The position numbers and the translations under genes are program-made. From Amaurobius ferox (lineage: Eukaryota; Arthropoda; Arachnida; Araneae; Amaurobiidae), in NCBI GenBank assembly GCA_951213105.1, contig OX578145.1, positions 12,282,707 through 12,346,706 of the forward strand: a stretch of DNA of 64,000 bases. Reading direction: 5' to 3'. Shown here one piece after another: positions 1 to 10,680 of the stretch; positions within the stretch are counted from its first letter, which is position 1; every line of letters begins with the position of its first letter. Below the pieces are notes generated by a model. That model saw only the letters and a list, made by a program, of their open reading frames with translations, was not told the DNA's origin and did not search any database.

Positions 1-445
1 TTATGCAATTTTTTGCTATGTTATTTTATGTCTTTTATTTATGTTTATTTTATGCTTTGTTTTTTATGTCCTTTCTATGCTCTGCTATTTTTATATTCTG
101 TTCTTTGTATGTTTCTTTATGCTCTTTTTTGTGTACTTATATACAGAATGCCCATGTGTGTTCATCACATGACGCATTTGGTTTAAATCGGTTGAATAGT
201 TTTGGGGAAAAATTGGTTATATGAATTCACAGGCTGATTTACCGGCGAGAACACATACATAAAAGCAAGTCGCATATATATGTAATTGTACATGATGGTG
301 ACAAATTTGGCGACCTATAGATAATTTGTTGACTTTTGGTGAGTTTCATAAAATACAAGAAAAATATGAAAGGGGGTGAAATTGATGTTCTAAACCGCAG
401 GGTGAGCCACACAGCCTGGGTCATGGAAAACACATATGAGAGTCA
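1..445. other. AT-rich non-coding stretch
   Basis: T-rich low-complexity sequence for the first 230 bases, then unique-looking AT-rich DNA. Short open frames here are T-rich and have no coding character. Nothing recognisable. Confidence 0.6.
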
Positions 446-690
446 ATTTTAGCTCACTGGTTAAGAAGGCGTTGGGATTTCACGTACACCGTAGACCCGG
501 GTTCTATCATCAACACCGTCCAAAAATATTTTCGTGTGACACGGAGTAGAGGCACGTTAAATCTGTAGCTCCGAAAGTTCATCCGAGAGAGGTTAGGGGG
601 TAGTACGATCCCTGTGGTTGTCGTCATCCCCATTGGGTTCCGCCTCCCTGACATTTGAGAATTCGCGACTCTACGGTGAACCTTATTCAT
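446..690 (+). mobile_element. SINE-A, diverged tRNA-headed copy
   Basis: The left part is a worn tRNA-like head (AGCTCACTGGTTAAG, then a degenerate B box in GACCCGGGTTCTATC). It is followed by the SINE-A body, recognisable by GCACGTTAAATCTGT, AGGTTAGGGGGTAGTACG, GATCCCTGTGG and CCCCATTGGGTTCCG. The same body occurs at 58405-58705 behind a better tRNA head and at 24648-26030 behind 5S heads. The 3' tail is missing or displaced. Similar 3' sequence reappears at 1003-1090. Confidence 0.7.
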
Positions 691-1002
691 TTTATATAAA
701 AAGCTTAACTTAACATTACCTTATTCAAGCTCAAGGCCTCGCGCCCTTAGGAGCGCCCTTCTAACCATCTTACCTTTATCTTCTAGGTGGTTTATCACTA
801 GGTGCCTTCTTGGGCCCTAGTTCTTTCGCTTTCTGTAAGACTTGGAGAAAGGCCCAACTTCGGTCGTCGCCCCCCTCCCCTGTAAACTCTTGAATTTATG
901 AAAATCACTTTCTCTTATATTTCTCCTTTTCGCTCGAAGTCTAAATGGGGAATTTTTCCCCTCCTGAGCACTTCGCTAATCCCCTTCCTTGAGACCTTGA
1001 GA
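691..1002. other. unassigned, moderately GC-rich
   Basis: Between two SINE-A pieces. Contains C-rich runs (GCCCCCCTCCCC) but no sustained frame and no repeat that I can match elsewhere in the window. It may be an insertion that split one SINE-A, since the piece on the right resumes about where the left piece stops. Confidence 0.4.
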
Positions 1003-1090
1003 CCATTGGATTCCGGTCCGAATTAGGTGGTATTTTCCCTGCCGTCCATAAAGTAACCTTACAACTTCGATAAAGGTCTGGCGGTCTAGG
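1003..1090 (+). mobile_element. SINE-A 3' fragment
   Basis: Matches the 3' third of SINE-A in order: CCATTGGATTCCGGTCCGAA, then TAGGTGG, CCTGCCGTCC, AAGTAACCTTAC and GGTCTGGCGGTCTAGG. These correspond to the tail region of the units at 24.6-26.0 kb read on their coding strand. No head is present. Confidence 0.7.
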
Positions 1091-1269
1091 AAGGAAAAAA
1101 TAAATATGAGACAGAATGACTATTGCTTGGAAGACCAGTGATGAATTTTGAATAGCAAGAATTTTTAGGCATTTTTGAAAATATACCTAAAAGTTTTTCA
1201 GTTTTTATTCGAGTTTGGTGTGCTGTTTAAAATGTCGCTAAACATGCACGATACTAATCGTATAACAAC

Positions 1270-1560
1270 TTATTATGTCACTTAAATACGATGTCATAGC
1301 CTCGGTAACAATTTATCCTGGATCCATATGGGCTATAAGGACCGTACATGGGCTCCGCGTATCGGTCTCACATTCCGGGCCCATTGTAGTTGTTCCATAT
1401 TGGATGTTCCACTTTTTCCAGTCGACAGCACATATTGTCACACCATGCGGGAAACTCATGGGTATCTATATGAAGTCTATATGGATCGACGTTCTGTGCT
1501 GTCCATACGCGCTTCCCATAAGGATCGTACACTGGCTGGTCGAACAAAAACAATAATTTT
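1270..1560. repeat. GC-richer island with an internal direct repeat
   Basis: A segment near 1325-1355 (CCATATGGGCT..ATAAGGACCGTACATGG) recurs in diverged form near 1503-1535 (CCATACGCGCTTCCCATAAGG..CGTACACTGG). Composition is higher in GC than the flanks. Frames of about 90 codons exist on both strands, which argues that they follow from composition and are not genes. Probably an unidentified transposon fragment. Confidence 0.35.
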
Positions 1561-1619
1561 TAGAAAAATCAGGAATCTCTCTATACTAAGAAAAATTATT
1601 TGACGCCGTCGGTATTTGA

Positions 1620-1910
1620 CAAATATTCGCGTCCTTCGAGATTCTTTATCCCGTACCGCAAAGATTATGACATACAAAAATACGAAATCACGTACATTTG
1701 TAGGAAAATGTTAGGGAAAAACGTTAAAATAAGCCATTTTTCGGATAATACTTTAATTTCAGACACATTTAATGTTAAAGTCAAAAGAAGAGTATTTCAG
1801 TTGCGAGTTCGCTTCTTGGACAGAATAACAATAACAAGACTACGAATTTTAGTAGACATGTATCTACAAAGTTCAAATTTTGCAAGCCGTTTTTTAAATT
1901 TCGATTCAGC
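1620..1910 (+). repeat. R3 repeat copy
   Basis: The block around 1640-1735 (CCCGTACCGCAAAG, then ACATACAAAAATACGAAATC, then AGGAAAATGTTAGGG) aligns with the reverse complement of 29122-29260 and, more loosely, of 31550-31680. A 104-codon frame starts at 1600, but it lies across the shared repeat and is not convincing as a gene. Confidence 0.55.
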
Positions 1911-1984
1911 TTGAGTTATTCTACTTTTTATGAATTTCTGAAGAGACATTTTTTCTTCAGTATGGGCCGAGATTTAATGGGTCG

Positions 1985-2200
1985 AGCCAATTGGGAGAAC
2001 GAGGGCGGTCGTGTGCACCGCCCGGATTAAAAGAGCTCACTAAGCAACCTCAACGAGTTAGTAAGTGCCAGCTAACAAGGATCGAACCCTTAACGGGCGT
2101 ATTAAGCCTGCGTAACAGGCGACACGAAAGAGCCCTCGATGCGAGACCATCGAGCGCCAACAAGGAAGTCATCTGACTGGTGAGGCGAGTTAAGAAAGAA
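1985..2200 (-). mobile_element. tRNA-derived SINE-like sequence
   Basis: Read on the minus strand, a T-arm/B-box (TAAGGGTTCGATCCTTG, a perfect short stem around GTTCGAT) lies near 2090. Upstream on that strand, near 2165, is an A-box-like TGGCGCTCGATGG. The spacing between A and B boxes is longer than in a type I tRNA. No second copy and no target duplication were found, so the family is unknown. Confidence 0.4.
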
Positions 2201-2394
2201 GATTGAGACGGAGCTCACTTGCATAAGACAATATAATAAAAAAGAAATACGCCAAAATTATTTTTCAAGTGATTTTATGGATTCATATTTATATCGGTTA
2301 AAAACACTGAAAAGTATTATTTTTTACAATCTTGGACGTAAAATGCAACAGAAGACATGGCTTTATCTCGCGTCAAACGCCCTTTAACAGAAAC

Positions 2395-3600
2395 AAGATC
2401 AATCATGCATAAGCATTGATTATGAAACACTTTCCAACTGTGATACATTCAGTGGTGATGTCTTTTACATTATCATAGTACTACAGTAATTTATTATACT
2501 TAAATATTTAAAACTGTATCGAAACATAAATCATCTTATTCTCTGTGCAAAATCAATGAATATTTCATTCATATAACTTGTATTCCAGACTCCAGAGAAA
2601 AATAATTTTTGCATTCTGCATAAGTTAAAATTAGGCTTCGTTGAAGAAATAATAAAAGTTTAGGGATCATTTAAAATAACAACTATTGTAATTGCATAGG
2701 CACGGAATTTAGATACACAGATAATACACAGATACACAGATAATATGTGTGTGTGTATGTGTGTGTATGTATTCAAAGTATTGGAATCGTGCCGAAGATC
2801 GGAACTCGAATTTTCGAAGGATCTACACGTTTTGGGACTTCTAGAACACGAAAAAACTATTTTTAGGAAGACGTCTGTGTGTGTAAGGGTGTATCTGTGT
2901 ATGTTTCTGTGTGTCTGTGAGGATATTACATCCAATCTAATTGAAAAACTAATGGACCGAATTTCAGAAAATTTGGTAGGTATGTTTTTTGTGGGGAATC
3001 CTGATGTTCATTAGATTATAGAACGATTCGTAATAAAAGAATCTGCCTTCTTTGCGAAATGGCCGGCAGAAATTGTCTTTATCCACTCTAGCTAAAAACT
3101 AATCGAACAAATTTCACAAAATTTGGTGTATAATATTTCAATGACCTACAAGTGATTTATATACTCAATTTAACAAAATTTGGTACATAAATCATTTGCA
3201 GGTTATTCTAGTACGATTCGGGAAAAGGAACGGGCTATTTTTACGAAATGGCCCGCAAAAATCGTTACATATAAAAATAAAAGACTACATGTGCTCAATT
3301 ATATCAATTAAATTTATGATAATTTTAAATTATGATAATTTTAAAAATATTACCGAGGCATATATCGCATTTTAGAGATGTTTAAACCAGACAATTTATA
3401 TTTCAATGCCGTCATTTGAATAAAGTTCATTTTTTTCGATGAAGTTTTAAGTTTTCAAATATAATAAATTAATGTAGTGTTGTGATAATTTTTTAAATAT
3501 TACCGAGGAATGTATCGCATTTTAAAGATGTTTAAATAAAATTGCATTGAAGTTGGAAAGTGTTCATAATCAATGCTTTATGCATGATTAACCTTTCTTG
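2395..3600. mobile_element. FB foldback element, 1.2 kb
   Basis: The left end (AAGATCAATCATGCATAAGC) is repeated in inverted form at the right end (ATGCATGATTAACCTTTCTT). Inverted similarity continues inward for roughly 130-190 bp on each side, although the arms have diverged. The interior holds an R1 segment (about 2765-3290) with a GTGT/CTGT microsatellite. A shorter internal duplication (TATTACCGAGGCATATATCG near 3350, again near 3497) lies by the right arm. The same termini bound the 4.3 kb palindrome at 29478-33783 and occur at 4615, 39574 and 63318. It has no transposase frame, so it is non-autonomous. Confidence 0.65.
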
Positions 3601-4125
3601 TTTTTTTTTTTACATTTTGCCAGACTCTGACGTAATGATTTATATAATAATTCTCACTTAAAGGAAAGATGTGAGTTCTTCCCAGTGTTTCTTTTAGGCA
3701 TACTTCCGGAGAGAGGCGAACCCTCCAGTAGACGAGTATTCTCCCCCCCCCCCACACACACACACACACCACCACCAGAGACATTTTATGAATTGTCTCT
3801 GGGAGGGTTAATCCAGTATCTATTTATGTGACACAGCATTTAGATATATTTATATAGGGCAAATAGAAAACTTAGAGGAAAAATATAGAGGGATCTTTCA
3901 TGTATGGCCTTTGGGATTAAAAGATTTATTTTTTATTTCGTTCATTTATAAAGCTTCTATAATTTTTGAGATAGAAGAACGAACAACGATTGGTTCATGA
4001 TTTTAATGGCATTTATTATAGAGAGGCTCAGAAAACGGTTAGGTTACGCTAGTTTGAAAACTCCAATAATGATTGGGCCCCCTTTGATGCTTATAGAACG
4101 ATTGGGTTGTACTGAAAGGCAGAAA
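3601..4125. other. unassigned AT-rich DNA with a C/AC run
   Basis: Contains a poly-C run followed by (AC)n near 3745-3770. Nothing else recognised. Confidence 0.5.
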
Positions 4126-4300
4126 ACGGTAAGAAGGACATGAAAACAGACAGACAGAAAGAAGGAACAGACGGATGATTCTATATTAGTGGGACCCTAC
4201 CAAGGCTACCCATGAAATTTTTATGAAATTCGGTCCAGCCGTTCTCCCGTGAGGATGAGGCAAAAAGAGGGATTATCAATTGTATTTATGTAGAGTTTAC
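4126..4300 (-). mobile_element. Helitron 5'-end fragment
   Basis: On the minus strand it reads from a TATA-rich terminus (CTCTACATAAATACAATTG, near 4290) through CTCATCCTCACGGGAGAACG, GGCTGGACCGAATTTCATAA and a (GTCT)n-like tract. This is the same order as the intact Helitron ends at 50058 and 53487. The 3' part is missing. Confidence 0.6.
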
Positions 4301-4614
4301 TAAGTGTGACACCTGCACACTTAATAAAAGTTTTGAATATCAAAAAACGTTTCAAATGTAAGCACATAAATGGCGCACATTTTATAGTTCTCTTACAGCG
4401 ACTGTTTACACATTTTTAGAATGATTTTACTGCAAAAATTAACAAAACTTCAATTAATTTTAAAGACTTTCTGGTAACAGGTCATTTTAAAAAGATAATT
4501 TATCGTTTGCTGCAGTTACATTTTCTCTATTTTAAAAATGGCCTATGTAAACAAACTTTGGATTGAAGACTACGTTTTAGCTCTTTCCTAAGAGAAGTAC
4601 TATTATTTTGTAAA
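4301..4614. other. unassigned AT-rich stretch
   Basis: About 310 bases of AT-rich DNA. No repeat, RNA or coding signal seen. Confidence 0.5.
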
Positions 4615-5427
4615 ACAAGAAAGATCCGTAAAGCATTGATTATGAAACATTTTGCAACTGAAATGCAATTTTATTAAAACATCTCTAAAATGCGATACAT
4701 TCAGCGTTGATATATTTTAAATTATCACAGTACTATAGTAATTTATTATATTTGAAAACTTAAAACTTCAAGAATAAAAATGAACTCTATTCAAATGACG
4801 TCATCGATTTATAACTCGTCTGGATCTCTATGTAAAAGAATATTTCATTCATGTCACTTTTGTTCCAGACTCCAGAGCTCAATAATTTTGCGTGAAAAAA
4901 TTCAGCAATTCTTGTACAACGCATCTTACAATCACTTGTTTACATTCTGCATCCATTAAAATTAGGCTTCGTTGTAGAAATAATCAAAGTTAGATGATCA
5001 TTTAAACACAAAAATATTGTCATTGCGTTGGCACAGAATATAGATACACAGAAAACGCGAAAAAATAAAGCGGTTTTAGGACGGATGCAATGCTAAATAG
5101 AAATTTAAAAGAACTTTAAAATCCCGATTTTTGCTATGGGATCATTTGAATATTTCCTAAACTTTTCAAAGCAATTTGTGAATATTGACTTCGCTTAAAA
5201 AATGTTTGAAAAATTAGATCCCATAGAGTTCAATGTATTTCACTTTTTCAATCCGAGTTCAGTCCCTAACTAATTGAGTGATATTATTCATATACATTCC
5301 CATATGTCCCACAGACCGTTTCATCAACATATTATTTCATTTTGATAAAGTCACTTTTACGGCAGTTATCATGTGCACGTACAGATAGAATGAATGAACA
5401 AAGTCATAAACACTTTTCAACTATTTT
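4615..5427 (+). mobile_element. FB element, left end and interior
   Basis: Begins with the FB terminus (AAGAAAGATCCGTAAAGCAT) and continues through the FB interior (GACGTCATCGATTTATAACT, then TAAGTTAGGCTTCG-type sequence). It runs to the CATAAACACTTTTCAACT segment at about 5408-5425, which elsewhere abuts the spacer of the 4.3 kb palindrome. The right arm is absent. It is followed directly by the mariner pseudogene. Confidence 0.55.
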
Positions 5428-6430
5428 GGTGAGTGTTAAAAATGCCCTGAAAAACCATGGAATTCGCATTTCTAAATGAATAATAAGCGATATTATTAAT
5501 AATAAGAGGAAAAGGCGACAAACATTGCTTTTAACTGATAAAAGAACAACAAACGATTACCCAAAGAAGGTACGTACAGTTACGACTCCTTCAAAAACAA
5601 AGTCTCTTGTCTCAAAATGAAATCCACCGCCTCAAAAAACAATTGCGGTGTCTTTTAAATACCTTTGTGGCGACTGTAAACAATATAATAAATAAAGATT
5701 TAAATCTTTAAAAAACAAAATTGCATAATGTTCACCGCCTTTTGTCTAGACGGGGGACTGAGCGCAGAACACGCTGATGAAAATCATCTAGCCGGTGACA
5801 GAGGGAAATATGCTGTGACTATGGATAAAGTATAGATCTATTTTAATGACAATAACAAAAAAATGATCGATTTAACTTCGCAAAAGAGTAGAAAAAGACC
5901 TCGATCTAAGATGCAAAAGAAAGTTTCAGCAAATGATTCATTATTATTGCTGCTTTTTGTGCAACTATTAACTAAAATTAGGAAAAGTCGAAGAAATGTT
6001 GAAATCAATTCAAGATATTACCAACATAATTTTTAACTCCTTTATTTAAAGAAGAAATATCCCTTATTCCACAGAGTATTAGTAGCATTGAATTTCATCA
6101 ATCACACATTAATATCTACCACTAAATTTCTTGAAAAAATAATAAAATATACGGGTATACAAACTATACCTTGTGCTCTCCTTTGAAGTCCCCTGATGTG
6201 TCACCAATGGTTTATTGTGCTTTTGGATTGTTAAAAAGAGAACTTTCTAAACACACACCTAAAACAATGGATGGATTATGGAAAATTGTAAACGAGGAGT
6301 GTAATAAAGTACCACGTATAACTTTAAGAAAAGTTCTATAATCTTAGAAATCAAAGTGTAGAATGATAGTCCCAGAGATAGGGCCATTAGATACAAAATA
6401 TAATAAATATTGTTACTTCAAGCCTTGATT
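5428..6430 (+). pseudogene. Tc1/mariner-superfamily transposase pseudogene
   Basis: Broken by many stops and frameshifts, but transposase-like protein can be followed on the plus strand. Near 5430-5680 there is an N-terminal helix-turn-helix-like part (KNALKNHGIRIS; then VRTVTTPSKTKSLV; then NPPPQKTIA). Near 6090-6330 there is a C-terminal catalytic-domain part (FLEK, then SPDVSPMVYCAFGLLKREL, then KTMDGLWKIVNEECNKVP). The S-P-D-x-x-P-M-x-Y-x-x-x-G-L-L-K-R pattern is typical of the region around the last catalytic acid in Tc1/mariner DDE enzymes. The middle of the gene is unreadable or deleted. No terminal inverted repeats were located. It is an old inactive copy. Confidence 0.75.
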
Positions 6431-6682
6431 ATATTGCTTTAAATTTGTTCTAAAAATGTGTAAATAGTCTTTGTAACACTGAAATTACTGTATGAAACAA
6501 TATTTCATCCCCGATCACTGAATGGGGCCTTATTTCCAAAGTTTTCAGACATTTAAATCTAATAATCAATTAATTACAACATTATTTTTCTACAGTTTGA
6601 TTAAAGGAATAGTCAAAACAGATGATTTTGATATTTGAACCGTAACTCGATTACCATAGTTATCATCAAATAAATAATACCA
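6431..6682. other. unassigned AT-rich stretch
   Basis: AT-rich DNA between the mariner remnant and a Helitron end. Nothing recognised. Confidence 0.5.
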
Positions 6683-6689
6683 TTAATAA

Positions 6690-6893
6690 AATATAGTACA
6701 AAAAAAATCGTCTGCTGTAACTACTTTTATAGAATGAAAACAGTCCGGACAGGAAGACAGACAGAAGGACGTCAAAATTTTAAGTGAGACCATACCAAGA
6801 CTATCCGTCAAAATTTCATAAGATTCGGTGCAGTCGCTCTTCCGTGATGATGAAACAGACAGATTTTCAGTTTTATTTACATAGATATTTTCC
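6690..6893 (-). mobile_element. Helitron 5'-end fragment
   Basis: Minus-strand reading gives CTATGTAAATAAAACTGAAA, CTGTCTGTTTCATCATCACG, a diverged GCACCGAATCTTATGAAATT and a GTCC/GTCT tract. This is the order of the Helitron left end at 50058. Only the first 200 bases are present. Confidence 0.6.
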
Positions 6894-7440
6894 AACTTTA
6901 TATAAAATTAACTTTTCTTTGAATTTTTAGTCTTGGCGATTTTCTTTTAACTCCATTTTTTTTATTATTATTCTTTGATAGTCATATTTATAATTTTATA
7001 TTATATATGCAATTTACTTTGATGTAAATAATACTTACAAAATTAATCGTTTCATTTTAATAAAATTGTTTAATATTTTATTTTTAATATAATAAATTTT
7101 TCAACAAATTGCTGTAATTGATTTTCCTTGAAAACACTTAAATATGAAAATAAAAGTATAAACTTTGAAAATAGCACTTTACGATAAGCCGCCTCTAATC
7201 AGATATAAAGTTATTGAGGGGGGATAATTTAAATATTTCGCCGTATACCCGTTTGGGCCCCTTTACGTACCTCCTGGGGAACGCGTAACACAGGTTTGGA
7301 ACCAACGTTCATATGAAAGAATATTAACTCCTTATTAAATGCAAATACTTTAATGAGTTCACAAAATATATCCAAGATCATTGCAAAGAATTAACTAGTT
7401 TGTAATAGTTACTTTTTGATTAGTACCTCTAACAAAACAA
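6894..7440. other. unassigned AT-rich DNA
   Basis: Very AT-rich. The short segment 7190-7300 is somewhat richer in GC. No coding or repeat signal that I can match. Confidence 0.5.
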
Positions 7441-8200
7441 AAAATCTGACGTGAGCAGCATCTGACTTTCACTACAAATTCAAATTTATTTTCTTATTTT
7501 TTATTTCATGATGCATTAAATTGAGATTGATTGCAGAAAGTGACATGGATACGTCTCTAATATCATTCTCAATTGGCAGTTTCAATGCATGTTCGTTTTG
7601 TTTGGCAATTTAATGCACTTTAAATACTTCAGCTCTCTAAAATTCCAAACATCTAAAATATCTCGAGGACGGTTCATCCTAGAGTCATGGAGTCAGTTTT
7701 GTGTATTTCTCATTTTCATTTTCTTTGCGGGTCAGTTTGCAGAAAGAGTCGGTTATATCAAGGGATGGGAATACTAAATTTTAAGAAACTTCATTAAATA
7801 GTTTTTTCACTATAGTGAAAAACATTTTTAGTTCCCCTACATTAAAAAACTAAAATATCTCTAGAATGGTGCATCTTTGAGTAATGGGGTTAGCCTTATT
7901 CGTTTCATCGTCAAAACTTATGTATGAAAAATGTATTTAATTGATACATTTGTAGTATTTATTTTTTATTTCTTGACAATTTTGGGGGGTCATTTCGCTA
8001 AAAAAAATAAGCTTCTTTGTGTTCTAATCAAATGAAATCTAACCAACATTAAGGTAACCCAGAAGAAACTTATCTACCAAATTTTGTGAAATTTGGTCTA
8101 TTAGTTTCGCAGCTGGAGTAGATACATACAATTTTTGTGGGCCATTTCGCAAAAAATGCAGGTTCTTTTATGCCGAATCGTACCAAAAACGTTACGTCAG
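7441..8200 (-). mobile_element. R1 hairpin-ended repeat, truncated copy
   Basis: Starts with the R1 distal end (AAAATCTGACGTGAGCAGCA) and contains R1 landmarks in order: TTTCATGATGCATTAAATTG, GGTGCATCTTTGAGTAATGG, CAAATTTTGTGAAATTTGGT, GGGCCATTTCGCAAAAAATG and GCCGAATCGTACCAAAAACG. The microsatellite and terminal hairpin end are missing, so the copy is cut off near 8200. Confidence 0.55.
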
Positions 8201-8353
8201 TGTGTACCGATTTAAGAATTCAGACCTATGCGTATTTGCAGCCCTTACCAAAGATAAGTAGTATGCTATTAACTTTTTCAAATGGGCCTTGTTTAGGGAA
8301 CTAAGAGCCCTTAAAGTTTCAGTATTATCGTATATTAAATTTCAAAGCACCTT

Positions 8354-8465
8354 TCATCATACTACTACGATCGCAGCACGATTCGTAGCCTTTCCATCTC
8401 GCATGACACAGTTCGCAGGTTCAAATCCCTGTGCTGTTCATTTCGCGTTTTTTTTTTCTTTGTTT
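8354..8465 (+). tRNA. tRNA-like pseudogene or SINE head
   Basis: The segment 8375-8440 opens with CAGCACG and closes with CCTGTGCTG, so about six acceptor-stem pairs can form. A T-arm/B-box (CAGGTTCAAATCCCTG) sits at the right distance from the 3' end. It is followed by a run of ten T, a good RNA polymerase III stop. The D arm and A box are poor, and no normal anticodon arm is visible. I call it a degenerate tRNA-like sequence and not a working gene. Confidence 0.35.
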
Positions 8466-9195
8466 TTCTGCAAGGTCTGAGAATGGATTATTTCGAAACG
8501 TGTGTTTAGACCGTAATGTAAGCAATAACTGTTTAAAAAGTATGAAAGCATATAATTTTTAGGATTGCATGGGAAGGTCACAATTAATTTTAAAAATGTT
8601 ATTTCTATCAAATTAAATTAATTAAAATTTAATAATCAGAAAAATAATAAAATTAAGAACAAGAAAATATAAATTAAAATCCATTTTATAATATAGTTAT
8701 ACATCTTTATATAGGCAAGCAGCTATGGCTCGAATTTTTAGAAGTTTCTGGAAGATCTTAGAACTCTAAAAAAACCAAAGAAACGAAATATAATAACATC
8801 GACATAAGAGTTTGAACCACTCTTTGTAAGGGCTACGATTAGGTATTGATATCCTTCTACTTAAATCGACAAACACCTAGATTCCTCTCCCCTTAAGTGG
8901 GATGGTACTGACACAATCGAAAATAAAACATCCAGAGACCGGAAAAATTAAGTTTAGCTGCAAAAGAAGAATTATACACTAAGAGAAGTAGATCTATATA
9001 AAAAAAAATTGATCCTACAATTGGAACAAGAACTTTTGTGAACTTAGATAAATCTGTATTTCAGGTAACATATATAAAATAATGCGTAAAGCTTTGAAAT
9101 GGACGGGAGATTCTGAGATCGCAGATTATGAGAAGTGTTGCACTTTGATGATAGCCTGGTTAGTTCTCAGCTACACTAATGCTGTAGGCTTGATT
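8466..9195. other. unassigned AT-rich DNA
   Basis: No gene or matching repeat seen. A 30-base segment near 8905-8935 (GATGGTACTGACACAATCG) weakly resembles the SINE-A tail but is too short to call. Confidence 0.5.
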
Positions 9196-9696
9196 CTACA
9201 AGGCAGGATCAAAAATTTCGGAGACTGCGTTGATGTCTCCAACCCTGATTGGAAGAGAGGGGAACTATTTTACCGTGGCGTAGAGGCACATGTGACGCGA
9301 GATGTGAAAAGGAAAAAGCAGGTCCGCAGTGCAGGATTTTTCCAAACAATGCGTGTCAGTGAACTACAGTCGTTCGCGTTCGTCGAAAACGGAAATAGCG
9401 CTTGAAGAACAACATGCGAATATCAAATTCTGCCAACGTTTGGGGAAATCGCCCACAGAAACATTGCACCTGCTGCTGATATTCGCACTTTGTTCTTCAA
9501 GTGCCACTTCTGTTTTCGACGAACGCGAATGACTACAGTTCACTGACACGCATTGTCTGGAAAAACACTTGCTTCTTCCATTTCACATCTCGCGCCACAT
9601 GTGCCTCTACGCCACGGTAAAATAGTTCCCCTCTCCTCCAATCAGAGTTGGAGATGTGTTAACACAGTCTCCGAACTTTTTGATCCTACCTTGTAG
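9196..9696. repeat. GC-rich near-palindrome (long hairpin)
   Basis: CTACAAGGCAGGATCAAAAA at the left is the inverse of TTTTTGATCCTACCTTGTAG at the right, with one mismatch. Inverted similarity runs inward through GGGGAACTATTTTACCGTGG / CCACGGTAAAATAGTTCCCC, GAGGCACATGTG / CACATGTGCCTC and ACGCGAATGACTACAG / CTACAGTCGTTCGCGT. Arms are about 230 bp, the centre about 50 bp. It is clearly richer in GC than its flanks. Both arms keep parallel open frames (RSRSSKTE on the plus strand, HSRSSKTEVALEEQ on the minus strand), so the arm may derive from a duplicated coding piece. It could also be a MITE. Confidence 0.75.
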
Positions 9697-10436
9697 TTTA
9701 TTTACATATGTGTCAATGTCTATATATGATTCGGTAGAGAAAATAGTAACACAAGCAAAAAATGAGCTGGGGGGGGGGGGGGCTGCTAGGCACTTTAAAT
9801 TTTGTCATGATAATAACTATAGAAACATTAAATTCTATAGGATTCCCATACAACATTGTTTGCGTATGCCCCCAAATCTATTTTTATATGTGGCATTTTA
9901 ATGCGTGACAATGCCTGACTATTTTGCTGTACGTTCAATACATCGGAACGTTTGACTGGAAAAATTTTACATTTATTTACTAGAATTTACATTTCAAATA
10001 CATCCCATTCTTAAACGTATTCGGACACCTTTATCCAGACTGCATATTGTAGATTCAGGTATACGTCATTTCAACCATTAAATTTTGAACTAATAGAACT
10101 TAATTCAAGGCATTACCAGCTATTCTGCTCAGCTTTACCTATTACTACTTTCATGGAATGGGTCGTTATTTTTTCCATCTCTGCAACGCTCCTAGCCAAC
10201 CTTCACTGAGTGAGGAAATGTAGTTGGGAAAGAAATGTCAAGCGATATTTTTTTAAGTCCACTGGCGATGATTTAATCCAAGCATTCTGGGAGGCTAACT
10301 GTAGCTTGTATAATTTTCTGTCGAAGTCTATCTAGCAGATAGTTTGGGGGATTGCCTCGACTGAGATTAAAATTAGCACTGTATTTTGCTCCAGAGGTGT
10401 TCTATAGTGCTCAGATTTGATCTTCTAGTAAGTTAG
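9697..10436. other. unassigned, with a poly-G run
   Basis: A run of about 13 G lies at 9769-9782. The sequence near 9990-10030 (AAACGTATTCGGACACC) resembles Tc1-type terminal sequences, but I could not find a partner end or a readable transposase. Otherwise nothing. Confidence 0.4.
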
Positions 10437-10680
10437 TCTAACATTTCCACACGAATGTTTGCAAACTATTCCTATGCCCACCGTGAAGTTTGAGAGGGAA
10501 CCTCAGTGAACTTGAAAATACAATCATCCATTCCTTATAAATGGCACGATTTCACATTATTTAATTCGCATGATTAATTCGCATTAATTAATATGATTCA
10601 CTAACATTTCCACACGAATATTTACAAACTATTCCTATGCCCACTGTGAAGGTTGATGGGGAGTTCAGTTGAACATTAAA
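10437..10680. repeat. direct duplication of about 80 bp
   Basis: The block AACATTTCCACACGAATGTT..GCAAACTATTCCTATGCCCAC..GTGAAG near 10440-10500 recurs near 10602-10655 with few changes. Each is followed by a related AATGGCACGATTT / AATGGTACCATTT segment. The spacer holds ATTAATTCGCATTAATTAA-like sequence. The origin is unknown. Confidence 0.6.
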
